Shown here piece after piece: positions 26,341 through 33,036 of a DNA stretch of 34,660 bases; within the stretch, counting starts at the first letter, position 1, and each line of letters starts with the position of its first letter. The translations under genes were made by a program, and so were the position numbers. The notes beneath the pieces were generated by a model, which saw nothing but the letters and a program-made list of their open reading frames with translations, made no database searches and had not been told where the DNA came from. Source of the DNA: Gammaproteobacteria bacterium (GTDB lineage Bacteria; Pseudomonadota; Gammaproteobacteria; Steroidobacterales; Steroidobacteraceae); assembly GCA_003132425.1 (NCBI GenBank), contig PKXS01000040.1, forward strand, positions 1 through 34,660. The letters run 5' to 3'.

Positions 26341-26892
26341 ATGAGTTCGGCATCCGCGCTCGGAGTGATGCAGTTGCTGGCAACTCAGTCAGGCGCGTTC
26401 ATGGCGGCGCTGCTCATCGCTTCCTCGGCCCATAAGTTGATCCGGCGTGCGCACACCCAGGCGGTGGTGCAACAGTTCGCGGGCGTGCCGCAAGGATTGT
26501 CGGCCTATGCGGTTGCGGCGGTGTCGCTGGTCGAGATGCTCGCGGGTGTTCTCTTGATCGTCCCGGCGCAGCGCGCGACGGGCGCGGTGCTCGCGGCGCT
26601 CATCTGGGGCAGCTACCTGGGGCTGATCCTGCGCGCCATTGCCCAAGGCCGGCGCAACGTTGATTGCGGCTGTAGCTTCGGCGCGGCACAGCGTCCCCTG
26701 GGAGTCTATCAAGTGGCGCGCAACGCGGTGCTGTTGGGTCTCGCGACGGCGGTTGGTTTGGAGTCGGCGGCGAACGTCAGTGCCGCGGTGCCTGCCGCGC
26801 AGTTGCTGGGGGCCTTGACGTTCTTGGCATTGTACTTGGCAATCGATCAGGCGATGGCCTTGCAGCCGATGCGCTCTGGAGAAGCGCTATGA
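26341..26892 (+). CDS. mauE: MauE/DoxX-family membrane protein for amine dehydrogenase maturation
   Basis: A 183-residue protein with four membrane helices and the conserved NVDCGCSFG loop (Cys109, Cys111). In mau and aau clusters this family is needed, with MauD, for a stable small subunit, probably by supplying oxidising or reducing equivalents across the membrane for its six disulfides. I chose ATG 26341, which follows the large-subunit stop by 2 nt; a TTG at 26335 overlaps that stop and is an alternative. The last codons overlap the mauD start (ATGA). Confidence 0.85.
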   Translation: MSSASALGVMQLLATQSGAFMAALLIASSAHKLIRRAHTQAVVQQFAGVPQGLSAYAVAAVSLVEMLAGVLLIVPAQRATGAVLAALIWGSYLGLILRAIAQGRRNVDCGCSFGAAQRPLGVYQVARNAVLLGLATAVGLESAANVSAAVPAAQLLGALTFLALYLAIDQAMALQPMRSGEAL

Positions 26893-27503
26893 ATTTCTTG
26901 GTGGCCTCGCAAATCTTGCTGTGGCTGGGATTGATGGTGTTGGCCTTGGTCTGCCTGGTGCTGGCGCGGCAGGTCGGCGTATTGCATCAGCGCCTCGCGC
27001 CGGCGGGAGCGCTGGCGCTGCCCCAGCCGCTGAAAGTTGGCGATCCGGCGCCGCAGCTGGCGGTGACCGCCCTGGACGGATCGACGTTGAAGCTCGGCGG
27101 CGTGCGCGACGGACGCAGTCAGTTGTTGTTGTTTCTGTCGCCCGATTGCGCGGTGTGCGAGGCTTTGTTGCCTGCGGTGCGTTCGGCGCAAGCGGCCGAA
27201 CGCGAGTGGCTGGACGTCATTTTGGCCAGTGACGGCCAACTCGACCAGCATGTGGCGTTCGTGCGCGAGAAAGGTCTGGGAAAATTTCCCTACGTCCTGT
27301 CCGAGCACCTGGGGCGCAGCTACGGAGTTTCCAAGCTTCCGTACGCCGTGCTGATCGATGAGGCCGGTAAATTATCGTCGACCGGCCTGGTCAACACGCG
27401 GGAACATTTGGAAAGTCTATTCGTCGCCAAGGAAACCGGCATCAGCAGTATTCAGCAGTTTCTCAAGTTACGCGGGCAAAGGCGTGCATCGTCGGGAGAA
27501 TGA
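26889..27503 (+). CDS. mauD: MauD-type thioredoxin-like amine dehydrogenase accessory protein
   Basis: A 204-residue membrane-anchored periplasmic protein. The N-terminal helix (about 5-26) is followed by a thioredoxin fold with KVGDPAPQLAVTALDG and the redox pair SPDCAVC (Cys87, Cys90), then SKLPYAVLIDEAGKL around the cis-proline. MauD is required for disulfide formation or folding of the small subunit; without it that subunit is unstable (family knowledge). The start overlaps mauE by 4 bp. Its stop codon lies within the ribosome site and spacer of the small-subunit gene, so all four structural and accessory genes are translationally tight. Confidence 0.9.
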   Translation: MNFLVASQILLWLGLMVLALVCLVLARQVGVLHQRLAPAGALALPQPLKVGDPAPQLAVTALDGSTLKLGGVRDGRSQLLLFLSPDCAVCEALLPAVRSAQAAEREWLDVILASDGQLDQHVAFVREKGLGKFPYVLSEHLGRSYGVSKLPYAVLIDEAGKLSSTGLVNTREHLESLFVAKETGISSIQQFLKLRGQRRASSGE

Positions 27504-27505
27504 GA

Positions 27506-28072
27506 ATGGCCCAATTCGATCATTTGGCGGAAAAAATGCTTCGCGGCTTTGCGAGCCGCACCTCGCGGCGCAGCGTCTTCAGCGTGCTGGGCGGTTTTCT
27601 CGCCGGCGCCGCGACCCTGCCTCTGCTGCCGGTGGCGCGAGCGGCGGAGGGTGGGCCTGCCTCCAAGCCCGCGTTCAACCCCGAAGAGATGCCGCCGCTC
27701 GCCACCGGCAACCCGCAGGACCCCGGCGATCCATCGAAGTGCGATTACTGGCGTTACTGCGCCATCGATGGCTCGTTGTGCAACTGCTATGGCGGCACGG
27801 TCACCTCCTGTCCGCCCGGCACGGAAATGTCGCCGATTACCTGGATCGGGACCTGCCGCAATCCGGCCGACAAGCGCAACTACATCATTTCATACAACGA
27901 TTGCTGCGGCGGCGTGGCGTGGGGACGCTGCGCCTGTCAGAACAACAAAGGCGACCGTCCGGTGGTGCGGCCGCAGAACAACAATGAGGTGACCTGGTGT
28001 TTCGGCACCGAGAGTCAGTCCTATACCTGCACGGTCTCGGTGATACTGGGTGTCGCGCTAGAGCAGAAATAG
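27506..28072 (+). CDS. aauA: TTQ amine dehydrogenase small (catalytic) subunit
   Basis: A 188-residue precursor with a twin-arginine signal (SRRSVFSVLGG). The mature part matches MauA/AauA: it starts CDYWRYCAIDG, and all twelve disulfide cysteines are present (79, 85, 92, 94, 102, 117, 133, 134, 142, 144, 165, 175). The two tryptophans that become the TTQ cofactor are Trp113 (ITWIGTC) and Trp164 (VTWCFG). The catalytic aspartate is Asp132 in YNDCCG, and Asp88 matches the second conserved acid. GGAG lies 7 nt before ATG 27506 but only 2 nt before ATG 27500, so the later start is chosen. It is fully equipped, so the enzyme should be active. Confidence 0.93.
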   Translation: MAQFDHLAEKMLRGFASRTSRRSVFSVLGGFLAGAATLPLLPVARAAEGGPASKPAFNPEEMPPLATGNPQDPGDPSKCDYWRYCAIDGSLCNCYGGTVTSCPPGTEMSPITWIGTCRNPADKRNYIISYNDCCGGVAWGRCACQNNKGDRPVVRPQNNNEVTWCFGTESQSYTCTVSVILGVALEQK

Positions 28073-28073
28073 C

Positions 28074-28541
28074 ATGATGTTGCCAATGCGTCTGTGCGCG
28101 GCTGCCGTGGCGATCGGCCTATTGTCGCTTGGCGGCGGTGCCTTCGGGCAAACGCCGCTGCCGGCCGGCGTCGACAATCCACAGCGCGCCTGGCAGGACT
28201 GGACCCTGAATTGTCAGGGATGCCATCGACCGGACGGCACGGGCACGTCGGCGACGGCACCAAGCCTTGCGGGCACGGTGGCCAAATTTCTCTGGGTTCT
28301 CGGCGGACGCGAGTACTTGGGCCGCGTGCCCGGGGTGGCGACCTCGGCGCTGTCGAGCGCTGATCTGGCCGAGGTGCTCAATTGGATGTTGTGGCGCTTC
28401 GACAAGGAGAACTTGCCGTCGAACTTCCAGCCGTATACGGCGGCCGAGGTGGGCCGGTTGCGCACTCAGCCATTGCGGCTCGAGGCAGCTCCGATGCGCG
28501 CCGACTTGTTGAAAAGAGCCGGCGAGTCCGGACGTCCGTGA
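28074..28541 (+). CDS. Periplasmic monohaem cytochrome c
   Basis: A 155-residue exported protein: signal peptide (about 1-25), then WTLNCQGCHRPDGTG with the covalent haem site Cys47-Cys50-His51, and a class I c-type helix SSADLAEVLNWMLWRF. A methionine at the usual sixth-ligand spot is not obvious (the loop reads VPGVATSALS), so the distal ligand may be unusual. The position directly after the small subunit matches the small cytochrome gene (orf-2) of the Alcaligenes faecalis aau cluster. It probably accepts electrons from the dehydrogenase or from an azurin-type carrier. It starts 1 nt after the small-subunit stop and ends in a GTGA overlap. Confidence 0.88.
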   Translation: MMLPMRLCAAAVAIGLLSLGGGAFGQTPLPAGVDNPQRAWQDWTLNCQGCHRPDGTGTSATAPSLAGTVAKFLWVLGGREYLGRVPGVATSALSSADLAEVLNWMLWRFDKENLPSNFQPYTAAEVGRLRTQPLRLEAAPMRADLLKRAGESGRP

Positions 28542-30592
28542 AGCCGAATGACTCGCGAGACGAAGTTTTACTGACGACTTGTCCGCGCGATTGCTACGAC
28601 ACTTGCGGCATGCTGGTGCACAAGCGCGACGGCGTCGTCACGGCGGTTCGGGGCAATCCCGCGCATTCAGTCAGCCGCGGCGCGCTGTGCGGGAAATGCT
28701 CGACTGCATACAATCGCGAATGGCGCGACCCTAAATTCCGGTTGACTCAGCCCATGCGCCGCTCGGGCGCCAAGGGAGCGGGGCGCTTCGAATCCATTTC
28801 TTGGGAGACCGCGTTTAAGGAGATCGCGGGGCGGCTGCAGAAAATCGTCGCATCGCACGGCGCGCGCTCGATACTCAATGCCCATTACACGGGCACGATG
28901 TCGCTCCTAGCCGGCATGGCGCCAATGCGCTTTTTCAATCGATTGGGCGCGACGGAAGTCGCACCGGACACGATTTGCAATATGGCGGGGCACGTGGCGC
29001 TGCGCTACATGTACGGCACATCGGTCGATGGTTTCGATCCTCGAGCGGCAGAGGAGGCGGCCTGCATCGTGGTTTGGGGCGCCAATCCTCATGCGTCGGC
29101 GCCGCACGCCCATGAATACTGGCTGCCGGAGGCACGCGGCGAGGTAGTGGTCATCGACCCCATTCGTACGCCGACTGCCGCGCAGGCCGACATTCATTTG
29201 CAGCCGTTCCCCGGCAGCGACGCCGCATTGGCATTCGCTCTGTTGCACGTGATTCACCGCGAGGGCCTGATCGACTCCGATTTCATCGCGCATCATGTGC
29301 ACGGCTGGGAAGAACTCGAGCCCATGCTTGCCGATTGCAGCCCTAAGTGGGCAACCGCCGTCACCGGGGTGCCCGCGGCGCTCATCGAGAAAGTCGCAGT
29401 GTTGTACGCGCGCGGTCCTTCTCTACTGTGGCTGGGCCAGGGCCTGCAGCGGCAGGTCACCGGCGGTAATGTCATGCGTGCCTGCGCGCTATTGCCGGCG
29501 GTGACCGGCAATCTATGCAAGCCGGGAGCAGGATTTTTGTACCTGAACGGCAATCTGCGCCAGCGGGGCATAGACGAGGAATACCTGGTCGGGGCGCATT
29601 TGTCCGCCGCCGGCGCAGCGCCTTCGTTAAGTCATATGGACCTTGTGCAAGTTCTGGAAGCTCCGGCGCGCTCCCGCGCGCTAGTCGTTTGGAATATGAA
29701 TCCAATGGCATCCTGCCCACAGCAGTCGCGTTTGCGCCGAGCATTGCAGCGCGAAGACCTGCTGACCATCGTCCTCGACCTGTTCGCCACCGACACGACC
29801 GCGATGGCCGACTATGTACTGCCGGCGGCGAGCTTCCTGGAGTTCGACGACCTCATCGCCTCATATTTTCATTTGACCCTGTCCGCGCAAGTCAAGGTCA
29901 TGGAGCCGGTGGGCAGCGCTTTGCCGAATCAGGAAATCTTTCGCCGCTTGGCCCGAGCCATGAACTTTACGGATTCGGAGCTGCAGGAAACCGACGCCCG
30001 GATGCTCGCAACCTTAATGGAGCGCAGCGGACTTGGGCTTGATTTTCAGTCACTCGCCGCGCGAGGGTCGATTTGGGTCCCTGATCAGACGGCCGTGCAA
30101 TTCGCGGACCGCGTCTTTGCGACCCCGAGCGGCCGCATTGAGATTGCTTGCGCGCAGGCGCAGGCGGATGGATTGCCGCGACTTCCGCAATGCTGGAGCG
30201 ATGCGCGCCCCACTGCGGGCCGCTTGCGCTTGCTGTCCCCGGCCAATGCATGGCTGCTCAATACCAGCTTCGGCAACGTGCGGCAAATCGGCGCGCGACT
30301 GGGCGAGGCCACGATCGCCCTGCATCCCGCGGATGCCGGGGAGCGGCAACTGTCGGACGGCGATCACGCCCTGGTGCACAACGAGTGCGGTCAACTGGAA
30401 CTCCGGGTCGTGATCTCGGACGAGGTGCCGCGCGGCGTCGCCCTCACGCACAAGGGCCGCTGGCTATCGGCCGATGCGGCGAGCGCCAACGTCAACGTCT
30501 TGAATGCCGGGCGCAAGAGCGACATGGGAGAGAGCACGGCGGTGCACAGCGTGGAGGTCTCGGTCCGGGCGCGCTCCGCCGGCGTCAATTGA
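28538..30592 (+). CDS. Molybdopterin oxidoreductase (DMSO reductase superfamily), cytoplasmic
   Basis: A 684-residue enzyme. An N-terminal iron-sulfur motif CPRDCYDTC followed by GALCGKC gives ligands Cys15, Cys19, Cys23 and Cys51 for one [4Fe-4S]. The bis-MGD body follows: WETAFKEIAGRL, DTICNMAGHVALRY (Cys as a possible Mo ligand), IVVWGANPHASAPH, VVIDPIRTPTA, and a C-terminal MPT-binding barrel (about 560-680). There is no signal peptide, so it should stay in the cytoplasm. GTG 28538 overlaps the cytochrome stop (GTGA); an upstream in-frame ATG at 28382 lies inside the cytochrome gene and is unlikely. The substrate is unknown; oxidation of the aldehyde or acid produced from the amine is one idea. 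Confidence 0.87.
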   Translation: MKPNDSRDEVLLTTCPRDCYDTCGMLVHKRDGVVTAVRGNPAHSVSRGALCGKCSTAYNREWRDPKFRLTQPMRRSGAKGAGRFESISWETAFKEIAGRLQKIVASHGARSILNAHYTGTMSLLAGMAPMRFFNRLGATEVAPDTICNMAGHVALRYMYGTSVDGFDPRAAEEAACIVVWGANPHASAPHAHEYWLPEARGEVVVIDPIRTPTAAQADIHLQPFPGSDAALAFALLHVIHREGLIDSDFIAHHVHGWEELEPMLADCSPKWATAVTGVPAALIEKVAVLYARGPSLLWLGQGLQRQVTGGNVMRACALLPAVTGNLCKPGAGFLYLNGNLRQRGIDEEYLVGAHLSAAGAAPSLSHMDLVQVLEAPARSRALVVWNMNPMASCPQQSRLRRALQREDLLTIVLDLFATDTTAMADYVLPAASFLEFDDLIASYFHLTLSAQVKVMEPVGSALPNQEIFRRLARAMNFTDSELQETDARMLATLMERSGLGLDFQSLAARGSIWVPDQTAVQFADRVFATPSGRIEIACAQAQADGLPRLPQCWSDARPTAGRLRLLSPANAWLLNTSFGNVRQIGARLGEATIALHPADAGERQLSDGDHALVHNECGQLELRVVISDEVPRGVALTHKGRWLSADAASANVNVLNAGRKSDMGESTAVHSVEVSVRARSAGVN

Positions 30593-31514
30593 CGGGCGCG
30601 CGATTGCGCGAATCACGCCCGTAGTAATCGGGATAGTCGGCGCTCAGGCCTTTGAAGCGGCGGTGCATCCAAAGATATTGCTCCGGCACGCGACGAATCT
30701 GCGCTTCCAGCAAGCCATTGAAGCGCGCCGCGTCTTGGGCCGCATCGACCCCGGGGAAGCCCTCGAGCGCCGGTCCGATGAAGACGCGATAGCCGGCGGT
30801 GCCGGGTAGACGCTCTGGAAAGTACGTCAACACGGCGGCGCCCGAGATGCGTGCCAATCGAGAGGTTGCGGTGGTGGTCGCGGCCGGAATTCCAAAAAAG
30901 TTCACCATGGCCGCGCCCTTGTTGCGATAGCTTTGATCCGGAGCGTACCAAACGGCTTCATTCTTCTTCAGCGCGCGAATCATGGCGCGAATGTCATCAT
31001 GGGCTATCGGGTTGCCGTGGCGGCAGAAACTGGTGTACATGGTGTGCGACAGAAGGGCGTTTTTCGTCGGGCGATAAACCACATTGAGCGCAACGACAGT
31101 GCCCAGAATGCGGGTCGCAATCTCGATGGTGGTAAAATGGCCGCCGATCATGATGGCGCCGCGACCCTTGGCGAGCGCTGCTTGCAGATGATGCAGGCCG
31201 TGCACCTCTGCCAGCGCATGCACTTGCCGATCGCTGCTCCACCATGTGTTCGCGGTCTCGCAGAGCGCCATGCCGAGGCTTTCGCAGTGCCGATCGAGCA
31301 ACGCCGCTCGCGCGGCGGCGGACCACTCAGGCATGCAAAGATCGATGTTGCGGCGGGCGATTCGCACATACGCAAGGGGCAGCCGGCGAATGAGGCCGCC
31401 CAACGCGAAGCCGACGCGCCGCTGCGCCGCAAACGGCAACAGCTCCAGGCTGCGCAAGACGAGGAGTCCCAGCCAAGTGAGCCAATACTTTGGGCCAAGA
31501 AGCGCTAGCCGCAT
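30585..31514 (-). CDS. Lipid A biosynthesis acyltransferase (LpxL/HtrB family)
   Basis: A 309-residue inner-membrane acyltransferase. Near the N-terminus is LLGPKYWLTWLGLLVLRSLELLPF, typical of LpxL. The catalytic motif is GGHFTTIE (His-x4-Glu), then VVYRPTKN and WYAPDQSYRNKGAAMVNFFG. It adds a secondary acyl chain from acyl-ACP to the Kdo2-lipid A precursor. An ATG at 31562 would add 16 residues unlike the family; neither start has a good ribosome site. It is convergent with the molybdoenzyme gene, the two stops lying in the 8-bp palindrome TCAATTGA. No other lipid A gene is nearby. Confidence 0.9.
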   Translation of the reverse strand: MRLALLGPKYWLTWLGLLVLRSLELLPFAAQRRVGFALGGLIRRLPLAYVRIARRNIDLCMPEWSAAARAALLDRHCESLGMALCETANTWWSSDRQVHALAEVHGLHHLQAALAKGRGAIMIGGHFTTIEIATRILGTVVALNVVYRPTKNALLSHTMYTSFCRHGNPIAHDDIRAMIRALKKNEAVWYAPDQSYRNKGAAMVNFFGIPAATTTATSRLARISGAAVLTYFPERLPGTAGYRVFIGPALEGFPGVDAAQDAARFNGLLEAQIRRVPEQYLWMHRRFKGLSADYPDYYGRDSRNRAPVN

Positions 31515-31562
31515 CGCGATTGCGTGTGCGCGCCCGACGCTGCCGCCAGTCCCTGGGAACAT

Positions 31563-31914
31563 GTCGGGAATATATTCATTGCTTCAGCGATTGCGATCCT
31601 TGGGGGCACCGTTTGGAGAATAGCCGCGTTGCCTAAGCGTTACCAGGCGTAATTGACGCGTCGCAGCATAGCCTCGGTCACCGATGAGCTGCCAGCACCA
31701 TTATTCGTATTGCACGGTAAATTACTGTAATATCCGCGCCGGTTCGTGATTTCTACTTGGTCCGTTTCTGGTCACCGCGCCGCTCCGGCGTCACCTTGAC
31801 CACAACCCACAAAGCAGGTTTCTTCGACCCAGGTGGCAGGCACTGTGCACATTGCATCGCAGTACGCACGCGTGACCAGCCGATAGTTTCTTTTATTTGG
31901 TAGGTATTCTTCAC
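31563..31914. other. Intergenic region upstream of the RRM gene
   Basis: About 350 bp without a convincing gene. It is more AT-rich than its surroundings and holds a perfect palindrome, ATTAC at 31721-31725 and GTAAT at 31727-31731 around a central T, which could be an operator. The 50 bp before the RRM start are pyrimidine-rich with a weak AGGT site. I could not assign a firm promoter. Confidence 0.45.
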
Positions 31915-32220
31915 ATGACGAAAATGTATGTTGGCAATCTCCCGTTCTCAATGGACGAGTCCGCGGTACGCGCATTATTCGAAAAGCATGGCGCCGTACA
32001 ATCGGTTGCGCTGATCAATGATCGCGACACCGGTCGGCCCCGCGGTTTCGGCTTCGTTGAAATGGCAAGCGCGGACGCCGCGCGCGCCATGCAGGCTTTA
32101 AACGGTCACGATGTCGACGGGCGAGCGCTGAAGGTGAACGAGGCCCAGGAGCGCACCGGCGGCGGCGGCGGCGGCGGTGGCGGTGGCGGTGGTGGCTCGC
32201 GCGGTCCGAAGCGCTGGTAA
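31915..32220 (+). CDS. Single-RRM RNA-binding protein with glycine tail
   Basis: A 101-residue protein: one RNA recognition motif with RNP2 MYVGNL (4-9) and RNP1 RGFGFVEM (43-50), then a tail of thirteen consecutive glycines (82-94) and SRGPKRW. This is the layout of bacterial Rbp proteins, which bind single-stranded RNA and are often cold- or stress-induced (family knowledge). ATG 31915 opens directly with the first RRM strand; a TTG at 31897 is possible but unneeded. It is monocistronic: a strong terminator follows 22 bp after the stop. Confidence 0.93.
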   Translation: MTKMYVGNLPFSMDESAVRALFEKHGAVQSVALINDRDTGRPRGFGFVEMASADAARAMQALNGHDVDGRALKVNEAQERTGGGGGGGGGGGGGSRGPKRW

Positions 32221-32241
32221 CTGCCTTTCGATCGAGCGAAT

Positions 32242-32275
32242 ACTGGGGCCGCAACGATGCGGCCCCAGTTGTTTG
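32242..32275 (+). terminator. Intrinsic terminator of the RRM gene
   Basis: CTGGGGCCGC at 32243-32252 and GCGGCCCCAG at 32259-32268 pair perfectly (10 bp, one more A-T outside) around a 6-nt loop, followed by TTGTTTG. It lies just after the RRM stop. Confidence 0.8.
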
Positions 32276-32301
32276 TCCGCTCGCGTGTCGAGCGAACAGG
32301 G

Positions 32302-32330
32302 TTTACCGTTGACCCAGGTTTGCCTATAAT
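32302..32330 (+). promoter_or_regulatory. Sigma70-type promoter of the rimP-nusA-infB operon leader
   Basis: A perfect TATAAT at 32325-32330 with TTTACC at 32302-32307 as -35 and a 17-bp spacer. Transcription should start near 32337. A closer TTGACC lies only 10 bp from the -10 and cannot serve. Confidence 0.7.
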
Positions 32331-32333
32331 CGC

Positions 32334-32440
32334 GCCCCTCGGTGGGGGGCCCTTAGGTGGCTTTGGCCCCTGCGAACGGTCCTGAAGCGGATCGTTCGGA
32401 AGAACGCTTTGTTGGGAAATGGCCCCGAAGGGGCTTTTTC
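32334..32440 (+). ncRNA. Structured leader RNA (candidate attenuator) ahead of rimP
   Basis: About 100 nt between the promoter and the first terminator. It holds a GC-rich hairpin at 32334-32350; a competing pairing of GGGGCC near 32345-32350 with GGCCCC at 32365-32370; and a 9-10 bp stem at 32373-32398 (GAACGGTCC with GGATCGTTC, one G-U pair). Mutually exclusive stems before a terminator are the hallmark of attenuation. No leader peptide was seen. A rimP leader motif exists in RNA collections as I recall, but I could not compare. Confidence 0.5.
32421..32440 (+). terminator. First intrinsic terminator in the rimP leader
   Basis: GCCCC at 32422-32426 and GGGGC at 32430-32434 with a GAA loop, then TTTTT. 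It would end most transcripts before rimP unless antiterminated. Confidence 0.75.
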
Positions 32441-32447
32441 ATTGAGT

Positions 32448-32476
32448 AAAGGGGGCCGATGGTCCCCTTTTTTGTT
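32448..32476 (+). terminator. Second intrinsic terminator in the rimP leader
   Basis: AAAGGGGGCC at 32448-32457 and GGTCCCCTTT at 32461-32470 form a 10-bp stem with one G-U pair and a GAT loop, followed by a T6 run and GTTTG. It is 38 bp before the rimP start. Confidence 0.75.
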
Positions 32477-32513
32477 TGCGCCGATTGCCGATAGCCCGAG
32501 GGTATTGAGAAAA

Positions 32514-32972
32514 ATGCGTGACGCCTTGATGCGCTTACTAGAGCCGCCTATCGAGGCGCTGGATTACGAGTTGGTCGATATCGAGTTTGCGCAAGCGGGG
32601 CGGGGCGGTGTTTTACGAATCTTTATCGACCGCCGCGCGAGTGAAGCCGGCCTGAGCGTCACGGTTGAGGATTGCGCGCGTGCGAGCCACGCGGTGAGCC
32701 AGGTGCTCGAGGCGGAGGATCCTATCAAGGGCCATTACACCCTGGAGGTATCTTCACCGGGGTTCGATCGGATCTTGCGCAAGCGCGAGCATTTCGAGCG
32801 GTTCCTCGGCGAGCGGATATTTGCGCAGATGAAGCTGCCCGTGGAGGGCAGGCGGCGGTTTGTCGGGGTATTGAAGTCGATTGCGGACGGCTCGATCGTG
32901 ATCGAGGTGGACGGGCTCGAACATAGCCTGCCGTTGGAAGGAATTCAGAAAGCGAGGCTGAGGCCGGATTGA
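32514..32972 (+). CDS. rimP: Ribosome maturation factor RimP
   Basis: A 152-residue cytoplasmic protein needed for 30S subunit maturation. The N-terminal domain has LEPPIEALDYELVDIEF and GGVLRIFIDR, then the ECA-like DCARASHAVSQVLEAEDPI and YTLEVSSPGFDR signatures. The C-terminal Sm-like barrel begins near residue 90 (FERFLGERIFAQMKL). The start ATG follows a weak GAGA site; upstream in-frame codons lie within the two terminators and are not coding. It is the first gene of the rimP-nusA-infB operon, 64 bp before nusA. Confidence 0.95.
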   Translation: MRDALMRLLEPPIEALDYELVDIEFAQAGRGGVLRIFIDRRASEAGLSVTVEDCARASHAVSQVLEAEDPIKGHYTLEVSSPGFDRILRKREHFERFLGERIFAQMKLPVEGRRRFVGVLKSIADGSIVIEVDGLEHSLPLEGIQKARLRPD

Positions 32973-33036
32973 GCCGGATCAGTTGCATTAGGCGAGGCGC
33001 GGCGTAATCGCCGTAGCGACCAGGAGTGTTCGGTCT

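Noticed and set aside
28382-28537. A longer start for the molybdoenzyme
   Set aside because: It would lie inside the cytochrome c gene; the iron-sulfur motif begins soon after GTG 28538, which overlaps the cytochrome stop.
31772-31975. A cysteine-containing 67-codon minus-strand frame in the gap before the RRM gene
   Set aside because: It overlaps the RRM start, has no ribosome site or recognisable signal, and its cysteines do not form a known motif.
32309-32330. TTGACC as -35 for the rimP promoter
   Set aside because: Only 10 bp from TATAAT; TTTACC at 17 bp is the workable partner.
32330-32440. A possible tRNA in the rimP leader, by analogy with metY in E. coli
   Set aside because: No T-loop GTTCRA pattern, no acceptor pairing and no CCA end; the hairpins and T-runs fit a leader with terminators instead.
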